From the IMG/VR virus record IMGVR_UViG_3300046542_000330, positions 1 to 45,850 of that record: a stretch of DNA of 45,850 nucleotides; one strand, given 5' to 3'. Source of the stretch: a virus. Below are positions 41,096-45,850 of this stretch, piece after piece. The stretch's first letter is position 1, and every line of letters begins with the position of its first letter. The position numbers and the translations under genes are program-made. The notes beneath the pieces were generated by a model, which saw only the letters and a list, made by a program, of their open reading frames with translations, ran no database searches and was not told where the DNA came from.

Positions 41096-41536
41096 ATGAA
41101 AGACAACATGAGCCTCGAGACCACAGCAGCTGGCGGTGCCCTGATCAAAATCTTCGGCGTGCCGGTGCTGGCCGGCGCCGCCGCCACCGCGCTGGCGTTC
41201 CTGTTCATGTGGCCGCGCACCCTCAAGGAAGCCTTCGTGCGCCTGGCCGCCACTATCCTCGCGTCGGCCATCGCCGGCCCGCTCCTGGTGATCGCGGTGC
41301 ACTCCTGGTGGCCCACCCTGTTCCAGTCGGCCGGCCAAGTGGCCGTCCTGTACGGCAGCAGCGCCGAACTGGGTTTCCTGTTCATCGCCGCGCCCTTCAT
41401 GGTGATGGCCGGCCTGCCGGCCTGGTGGCTGATGGGCGCGGTCGTCCTCTGGCTCGACAAGCGCCGCGGCAAGGACATCGGCGAGATCGCGCGTGAGGCG
41501 GCCGAGGTGGTGCACGACGTGCGGGGTGCGCTGTGA
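41096..41536 (+). CDS. holin-like membrane protein
   Basis: 146 residues with three probable transmembrane segments (PVLAGAAATALAFLFMWP; AATILASAIAGPLLVIAV; LGFLFIAAPFMVMAGLPAWW) and a charged end (LDKRRGKDIGEIAREAAEVV). Upstream of the endolysin, which is the usual holin position. Starts at 41054 or 41108 are also possible. Confidence 0.65.
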   Translation: MKDNMSLETTAAGGALIKIFGVPVLAGAAATALAFLFMWPRTLKEAFVRLAATILASAIAGPLLVIAVHSWWPTLFQSAGQVAVLYGSSAELGFLFIAAPFMVMAGLPAWWLMGAVVLWLDKRRGKDIGEIAREAAEVVHDVRGAL

Positions 41537-42183
41537 ACCGCGCCCAGTTGCTCGCGATCGCGCCGGCGGCCGCGCGCCAGGCCGACCAGTTCCTCGCGCC
41601 GCTGAACGCGGCGATGGCACGCTTCGGCATCGACAGCCCGGCGCGCCAGGCGGCGTTCATCGCCCAACTGCTGCACGAGTCGCGCAACCTGACGGCGATG
41701 AGCGAGAGCTTTAACTACAGCCCGGCCAACCTGATGGCGACCTTCAACACGGCGAAGGTGCAGCGCTTCACGCCGGAGATGGCCGCGCTGTACGGCCGCA
41801 CCGCGACCCACGCCGCGAACGAACAGATGATCGCGAACACCGCCTACGCCAACCGGATGGGCAACGGCGCGATCGAGTCGGGCGACGGCTGGCGGTACCG
41901 CGGGCGCGGCCCGGGCCAGCTGACCGGCAAGGACAACTATGCCAGGTGCGGCGCCGCGCTCGGGCTCGACCTGGTGCGCTATCCGGACCTGGTCGCGCAG
42001 CCGGAAGCCGGCTGCCTCGCGTTCGCCTGGTTCTGGGCCAAGGGGAATCCGACCGGGCGCGACCTCAACCTGCTGGCCGACGCCGGCAAGATCGAGGGCG
42101 TCAGCCGGGCTGTCAACGGCGGCACCAATGGCCTGCAGGAACGGTTGGCGCTCACCGAACGCGCGCTCGAGGTGCTGGCATGA
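41533..42183 (+). CDS. GH19 endolysin
   Basis: 216 residues. Glycoside hydrolase 19 features: QAAFIAQLLHESRNLTAMSE with catalytic Glu49, WRYRGRGPGQLTGKDNYARC, and a C-terminal VSRAVNGGTNGLQERLALTE. Cleaves the glycan backbone of the host wall. No signal peptide, so it needs a holin. GTG start overlaps the previous stop. Confidence 0.9.
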   Translation: MNRAQLLAIAPAAARQADQFLAPLNAAMARFGIDSPARQAAFIAQLLHESRNLTAMSESFNYSPANLMATFNTAKVQRFTPEMAALYGRTATHAANEQMIANTAYANRMGNGAIESGDGWRYRGRGPGQLTGKDNYARCGAALGLDLVRYPDLVAQPEAGCLAFAWFWAKGNPTGRDLNLLADAGKIEGVSRAVNGGTNGLQERLALTERALEVLA

Positions 42184-42902
42184 TCCGCGCGCTGTTCGAG
42201 CGTGCCGGCGCGGTCGTGCTGCCCTGGTGGGCGAAGTGGGCCGCGCTGGCCGTGCTGATGATTGCCGCATGGGGCGTGGGCCGGCTGCAGGAGGCCCGGC
42301 GCGGCGCCGACGCGATGGCCGAGTACGTGGGCAAGCAGGCGGAGCGCACCGTCACCATCATCAAGCGCGAAGTGCAGGTCGTGACGCAGACCGAAATCAA
42401 GTACCGCGACCGCGTCCGGACCATCTACCAACAAGGAGAACAGCTTGAAAGCCGCATTCCCGACCTCGTTACGCCTGACGTTGACCGTCGCCTTCCTCTG
42501 CCTGCTGGCTTCGTGCGCGTTCTCGACGCCGCATGGACAGGTGATCCTGTTGGACCCGCCAGCGATTCTGACGGAGAACCCGCCGGCGTTCCGCCCTCCG
42601 TCGTCGCCGCGAACGAAGCCGACAACGCCACCAGCTGCCGCGCCTGGCGCGAGCAGGCCCTCGGCTGGCGCGAGTTCTACGCCGGCCAGCAGGGCGCCGT
42701 GAACGGCAGGGCGGGTGCATGGCACCAGCCGGGCCCGGGCCTACTTGAGCGGCCAGAACCAGACCTCGCGCGAGGTCCAGTAGCAGCCCGTGGCGGTCCC
42801 GTCGATCTCGTTACCGCAGCGCAGGTACCGGCCCCACCGGTCCATGGCGACGATCGCGATGTGCCCTTGCGGGTTGGCGTCCCCATAAATGCTGAAGAAT
42901 GA
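42180..42902 (+). CDS. Rz: Rz-like i-spanin with anomalous C-terminus
   Basis: ATG overlaps the endolysin stop. One N-terminal transmembrane helix (WAKWAALAVLMIAAWGVGRL), then an alpha-helical periplasmic part (VTIIKREVQVVTQTEIKYRD) and a conserved CRAWREQALGWREFYA. The remaining 60 or so residues are antisense to tae4 and look random, so the natural stop was probably lost when the T6SS cassette joined here. The natural protein would end near 42710. Confidence 0.75.
   Translation: MIRALFERAGAVVLPWWAKWAALAVLMIAAWGVGRLQEARRGADAMAEYVGKQAERTVTIIKREVQVVTQTEIKYRDRVRTIYQQGEQLESRIPDLVTPDVDRRLPLPAGFVRVLDAAWTGDPVGPASDSDGEPAGVPPSVVAANEADNATSCRAWREQALGWREFYAGQQGAVNGRAGAWHQPGPGLLERPEPDLARGPVAARGGPVDLVTAAQVPAPPVHGDDRDVPLRVGVPINAEE
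42445..42702 (+). CDS. Rz1: Rz1-like o-spanin lipoprotein, embedded in Rz
   Basis: 85 residues in the +1 frame within Rz. TTG start with AAGGAG six bases upstream. Signal peptide LRLTLTVAFLCLLASC with the lipobox LLASC, then a Pro-rich mature part. This is the usual overlapped Rz/Rz1 layout that links inner and outer membranes in lysis. Confidence 0.8.
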   Translation: MKAAFPTSLRLTLTVAFLCLLASCAFSTPHGQVILLDPPAILTENPPAFRPPSSPRTKPTTPPAAAPGASRPSAGASSTPASRAP

Positions 42903-43235
42903 AACGATGCCGTGCCGGGCGCCGATCTTGCTCTCGGCATCCTGGCCACTCGTGAACTTCTCCGGCTGGCCGAGCTGGCGCACCAGCCAATGGCTCAGCT
43001 TGCGCTGGCGCGTCTCGATCGCGCGGCCCTTGTACTTTCCGGCCAGCACCGGCCAGTCGCCCGGATTCGGGAACCCGGCGCCGAGTAGCGCCAGGCTCAG
43101 TCGTATCGCGCAGGTGTTATAGAAGTTGGGATCGGCGATCAGGTTCGGGCGCCCCATGAAGTGGAACAGCTCGTCACGCGACACGCTGTCCGTGTCGAGA
43201 AAATGCGTCCGCAGCGCGGCGAAAGGCACGCTCAT
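42741..43235 (-). CDS. tae4: T6SS amidase effector Tae4
   Basis: 164 residues from ATG 43235, overlapping the upstream stop (ATGA). Catalytic Cys42 in NTCAIRLSLALLG and His125 in PQGHIAIVAMDRW agree in place with Tae4 family NlpC/P60-like enzymes; two further Cys near the C-terminus (RCGNEI and GCYW) could form the family disulphide. Tae4 cleaves the D-Glu-mDAP bond of peptidoglycan in the periplasm of a target cell. Last gene of an hcp-tai4-tae4 operon. It has no signal peptide, as expected for a secreted T6SS cargo. Confidence 0.88.
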   Translation of the reverse strand: MSVPFAALRTHFLDTDSVSRDELFHFMGRPNLIADPNFYNTCAIRLSLALLGAGFPNPGDWPVLAGKYKGRAIETRQRKLSHWLVRQLGQPEKFTSGQDAESKIGARHGIVSFFSIYGDANPQGHIAIVAMDRWGRYLRCGNEIDGTATGCYWTSREVWFWPLK

Positions 43236-43654
43236 GGCTTGCTCCTGACGGCCTGGCACGGCCAGCGGGTCCGCCAGGCCTCGACGATGAGGTCGGCCGC
43301 GTTGCGCTTGAGCTGCTCGTCCGGCATGCGCTGCAGCGCCTCGCGCGCGTCAGCCTCCAGTTCGTGCGGTTTCGGACGGTACTTGTCGCTCCAGCACCAG
43401 GACCGGCCCTCGGTCGCATCGTGCACCGCCTGAACGTACGCGTGAAATGCTTCCCTGTTCAGCATGTCGATGTAGTCGGCCGCCAGCGCGCGGCTCCTGA
43501 CCGGATGCTCGGGCGTCCAGTTGACGCTGGCTGGGGCGACGTTCCCGAGCAGCTTGACCAGGCGCGCGCCGGTCATCCATGGGGTCACGCTGGCATGCTG
43601 CGCGCTGGCCGGCAGCGCGAGCATGGCGCCCAGCAGCAGGAAGGCGGCGCGCAT
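43232..43654 (-). CDS. tai4: Tai4/Rap1a-type immunity protein
   Basis: 140 residues. Sec signal peptide MRAAFLLLGAMLALPASA with a cleavage site before Gln19, so it is periplasmic where the amidase would act. The mature part (YIDMLNREAFHAYVQAVHDA, RSWCWSDKYRP, DLIVEAWRTRWPC) has the helical Rap1a/Tai layout with two Cys able to pair. It should protect the lysogen against the cognate effector. Its ATG overlaps the Hcp stop (TGATG). Confidence 0.85.
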   Translation of the reverse strand: MRAAFLLLGAMLALPASAQHASVTPWMTGARLVKLLGNVAPASVNWTPEHPVRSRALAADYIDMLNREAFHAYVQAVHDATEGRSWCWSDKYRPKPHELEADAREALQRMPDEQLKRNAADLIVEAWRTRWPCQAVRSKP

Positions 43655-44145
43655 CAGACCACCCGGTTCGCCGTCAGGTCCCAGCCGCCGACGGTGCTGC
43701 CGCCGGCGCCGCCGCTAATGCGCTGTTGGGTATATTTCCACTTCACCTTCGCGAACTTCAGGCCGATGCTTTCCGCCATCCCGGTGCCGCCGGCGACGCC
43801 CTGGGCCACGTGAGCGACCAGCACGTGCTCGAGCTCGACCTCGTAATACTTGACCGGCTTGCCGTCGCCGTCGGCGCGGAAGAACTCGAACTTCGCCTTC
43901 GGGATCGTCTTGCCCATTGCGCAGTGCTGGGCGAGGACGGGCGACGCCAGGTCGCAGACCTTGTGGAAGCTGACCTCGGACAACTCGGCCCGCTCGGCCG
44001 TGTGGCCACCGGCGCTGGACGAGGTCGCGCTTTTCGGCTGGTGCAGCGACCAGTTGACCGACTCGCACTCGATCCAGCCCTTGTGCGCGTTGTCGGCTGA
44101 TTCGCCCTTGATCTCGCCCAGCTGCAGGTATACGTCGATTGCCAT
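43654..44145 (-). CDS. hcp: Hcp, type VI secretion tube/effector carrier
   Basis: 163 residues from ATG 44145, five bases after GGAGG. AIDVYLQLGEIKGESADNAH, WIECESVNWSLHQPKSATSS, ELSEVSFHKVCDLASPVLAQ and the C-terminal GWDLTANRVV are typical of Hcp hexamer proteins. Hcp rings stack into the T6SS tube and carry small effectors such as Tae4 in the lumen. No other T6SS genes are present, so it must use the host apparatus. Confidence 0.92.
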   Translation of the reverse strand: MAIDVYLQLGEIKGESADNAHKGWIECESVNWSLHQPKSATSSSAGGHTAERAELSEVSFHKVCDLASPVLAQHCAMGKTIPKAKFEFFRADGDGKPVKYYEVELEHVLVAHVAQGVAGGTGMAESIGLKFAKVKWKYTQQRISGGAGGSTVGGWDLTANRVV

Positions 44146-44254
44146 GGTGCCTCCGTAGTGGTGATGAGGCATCGTCCCATGCTTGCGTTTACGGCAACTT
44201 GGTTACGGTCAACGAATCGCACTGGCGCGGATCATGCCGGCCGTGCGCGCGGCA

Positions 44255-44479
44255 TCAATGCATCGAACACATCCAGGAATGGACGACCGACCGGCGCCGC
44301 CGCGCCGGCTCGGCCAGCACCCGCACGGTGGTGGCGAAGCTGGCGCCGGCGGCCAGCAGGGCGGCGGCCACGGCGCGCCGCTCGCGAGCGGCCAGCAGCA
44401 CCAGGGCGATGTCGACGAAGGCGGCCAGCTGCGCGTTGGCGCGGTCGCCGGGCGGGGAGGGTGGTGGTAGCGTAGTCAT
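44255..44479 (-). CDS. small Ala-rich protein next to integrase (74 aa)
   Basis: MTTLPPPSPPGDRANAQLAA then FVDIALVLLAARERRAVAAA, amphipathic or weakly membrane-like. The ATG has a weak AGGA upstream. Bases 44146-44254 upstream of hcp hold no other gene; a poor TTGACC promoter-like box can be seen around 44200 but is not convincing. Confidence 0.45.
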   Translation of the reverse strand: MTTLPPPSPPGDRANAQLAAFVDIALVLLAARERRAVAAALLAAGASFATTVRVLAEPARRRRSVVHSWMCSMH

Positions 44480-44539
44480 CCTGGCAGGGTAGCGGGGCCA
44501 CGGCGCCCGGCGCTGAGCTGGCTCAACAGTGCGCCCGCC

Positions 44540-45541
44540 TCAATCGAGCCGGGTGGCGATGTCCGCGGCGCTCTCGTTGTAATAAATTTGCAACATGCGC
44601 AGGTCGCGGTGACCCACCATCCGCGCCAGGTCGAGCACGCCCAGCTTCTTGGCCAGCCGCGTGATGGCCAGGTGGCGGGTATCGTGGAAGGTCAGGCCCT
44701 CCACCCCCGCGCGCGTCCTGGCTTTCCGGAACAGGGCGTCCAGCGACGCCTCGCTGATGCCGAAGCGCGGCCCGTCCCCCGGGTCCGGGAGCAGGTCGAG
44801 CAGCTCGCGGGCGCGGCGCGACAAGGGCACGTCGCGCTTGAAGCCGTTCTTGTTGACCGACGCCGGCAGGTGCGCGACATTCTCGCTGATCCATTCCGGG
44901 CGCAACTTGCAGATCTCCCCGGCCCGCATGCCGGTCTCGATCGCGAACAGGAACGCCACTGCCACCGCCTGGCTCTTGGTCGTCACCGGACCCTCGTCGA
45001 ACCCGCACGCCAGGCAGATGCGGTCAATCTCGTCGGGCGTCGGCAAGCGCTCGCGCGACGGCGGATCCTTGGGCCGCCGCACGTCGGTCGTCGGGCTGCC
45101 CGCGATCCACTTCCACTCGCGCCGCGCCACCGTGAACACGTTCGAAATCAGGCCCAGGTCGCGGTTGATGGTCGAGCCCGCCACGTTGGCGGCCAGGCGC
45201 TGGTCGCGCCACGCGCCCAGCATCGCCGGCGTCAGGTCGACCAGCCTGATCTCGTCCAGCGGCCTGCCGTCGAACAGCTGCCGGCCGAGAAAGTGCAGGC
45301 GCGTCGACTCCCACTGCCGCCCGGCCTTCTGGCTCGACACCTCCTTGACATAGCGCCGGAACGCGTCGCCGCACGTCTTGTCGAGCGCGACGCCGGCCGC
45401 CTTGCCCTGCCGGATCTCCGTCTCGCGCTGGCCTGCCCACGCCACCGCCTTGGCCTTGGTGCTGAAGGTTCTCGACTCGCGCACGCCCAGAATCGCCACC
45501 TGGGCGCGCCAGCCCTTGTCCCGTTTTGCTATCGATGCCAT
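44540..45541 (-). CDS. int: tyrosine integrase
   Basis: 333 residues. N-terminal arm-binding part (KGWRAQVAILGVRESRTFST), a SAM-like core (GSTINRDLGLISNVFTVARR) and the catalytic domain with Arg206 (ETGMRAGEICKL), His286/Arg289 (FHDTRH), His311 (GHRD) and Tyr320 or Tyr321 (LQIYY). Catalyses integration at the tRNA-Arg 3' end. It lies 182 bases from attR and reads away from it. Confidence 0.93.
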   Translation of the reverse strand: MASIAKRDKGWRAQVAILGVRESRTFSTKAKAVAWAGQRETEIRQGKAAGVALDKTCGDAFRRYVKEVSSQKAGRQWESTRLHFLGRQLFDGRPLDEIRLVDLTPAMLGAWRDQRLAANVAGSTINRDLGLISNVFTVARREWKWIAGSPTTDVRRPKDPPSRERLPTPDEIDRICLACGFDEGPVTTKSQAVAVAFLFAIETGMRAGEICKLRPEWISENVAHLPASVNKNGFKRDVPLSRRARELLDLLPDPGDGPRFGISEASLDALFRKARTRAGVEGLTFHDTRHLAITRLAKKLGVLDLARMVGHRDLRMLQIYYNESAADIATRLD

Positions 45542-45571
45542 CCCCGTCCCCGCCGTCCCTGTTGAGTGCTG

Positions 45572-45602
45572 GCGTAATTATGGGGTAAAAATGGCGTAAC
45601 CA
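45572..45602. promoter_or_regulatory. putative right integrase arm-type sites
   Basis: GCGTAA at 45572-45577, GGGTAA at 45583-45588 and GCGTAA at 45594-45599 are exactly 11 bp apart. The last is in TGGCGTAACCA, identical to 173-183. They lie between integrase and attR. Probably bound by integrase, possibly also repressing int. Confidence 0.55.
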
Positions 45603-45723
45603 ATGCTGAGATTAAGCGGTATTTTGCGGGATTCCGCAGCCGCTCGCCCCGTCCCGAAGGTGGGCTAACCGATTGATTTTATGAGAAAAGCGGGGAAATG
45701 CTGCGGTATGTAAAGAAGGGGTT

Positions 45724-45743
45724 TGGTCCCTCCGACTGGAATC
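45724..45743. repeat. attR core, 20-bp direct repeat
   Basis: Identical to 108-127. It overlaps the 3' end of the tRNA-Arg gene, which stays intact because the phage restores this segment. Confidence 0.95.
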
Positions 45744-45798
45744 GAACCAGTATCCCACGCTTAGGAGGCATGTGCACTATCCATTGTGCTACGGAGAG
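45724..45798 (-). tRNA. tRNA-Arg(CCU), integration target
   Basis: 75 nt including encoded CCA. Acceptor CTCTCCG/CGGAGGG (one G-U pair), D stem GCAC/GTGC, anticodon stem CATGC/GCGTG with loop CTCCTAA (anticodon CCT), four-base variable loop, T stem ACTGG/CCAGT with TTCGATT. All stems close. Confidence 0.95.
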
Positions 45799-45850
45799 GA
45801 CGCTAGCGACGCTGCCGAGGGCAGCGTGCGAAGAGCAGGGCAAGGCCTGC

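Noticed and set aside
40549-42270. 573-codon minus-strand frame opposite the lysis genes
   Set aside because: Its C-terminal part is almost pure Arg/Gly/Ala; the sense strand holds endolysin and spanin genes.
44160-44520. Plus-strand frames opposite the small gene between hcp and int
   Set aside because: Arg/Ala/Gly-rich without start signals; antisense composition.

Overview
The window holds one essentially complete temperate siphophage (about 45.6 kb) integrated in the 3' end of a host tRNA-Arg(CCU) gene. A 20-bp direct repeat marks the ends (108-127 and 45724-45743). The right copy lies in the intact tRNA, and a tyrosine integrase sits beside it. The high GC content, codon use and tRNA sequence suggest a betaproteobacterium, probably Oxalobacteraceae (Massilia/Duganella-like); this is an inference from general character and not from a search. 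Only about 107 bases of host DNA are visible on the left and about 50 on the right of the tRNA.

Left arm (about 260-11250, minus strand): one early operon that appears to start at a sigma70-like promoter near 11198-11227, overlapped by repressor-type operators, and to end at a hairpin plus T-run at 260-284. It carries small early genes, a DUF2303 gene, a complete diversity-generating retroelement (DGR) with two variable target genes, avd, one template repeat and a reverse transcriptase, then a C5 DNA methyltransferase, a free-standing SF3-like helicase domain, a frameshifted ASCH-like gene, an AlpA/Xis-like HTH gene and a Lar-like antirestriction gene.

Immunity and replication (about 11300-18300): zinc-ribbon and ribbon-helix-helix genes, a CI-like XRE repressor diverging from a Cro-like gene across three 17-bp operators, a CII-like regulator, another HTH gene, a TOPRIM primase-helicase of 910 residues, and a cluster of GCAGGGTTG iterons directly after it that may be the origin.

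Head (19257-30218): small and large terminase, a Mor-like regulator, gpW, portal, an unusual 3-kb block of fibre-like and repeat genes between portal and protease, a protease-capsid fusion, a DUF2190 decoration protein and connectors. A 27-nt dyad element is duplicated at the two edges of the gpW/portal/insert segment.

Tail and lysis (30222-42902): tail tube, tail-assembly chaperones with a likely -1 frameshift, a 1714-residue tape measure, tail-tip and fibre genes, a permuted papain-like protein, a membrane protein, a GH19 endolysin and Rz with an embedded Rz1.

Cargo (42741-44145, minus strand): an operon hcp - tai4 - tae4, i.e. a type VI secretion tube protein, a periplasmic immunity protein and a peptidoglycan amidase effector, lying between lysis genes and integrase where lysogenic-conversion genes usually sit. 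The two most striking contents are this phage-borne T6SS effector cassette and the two-target DGR inside the repressor-controlled early operon.
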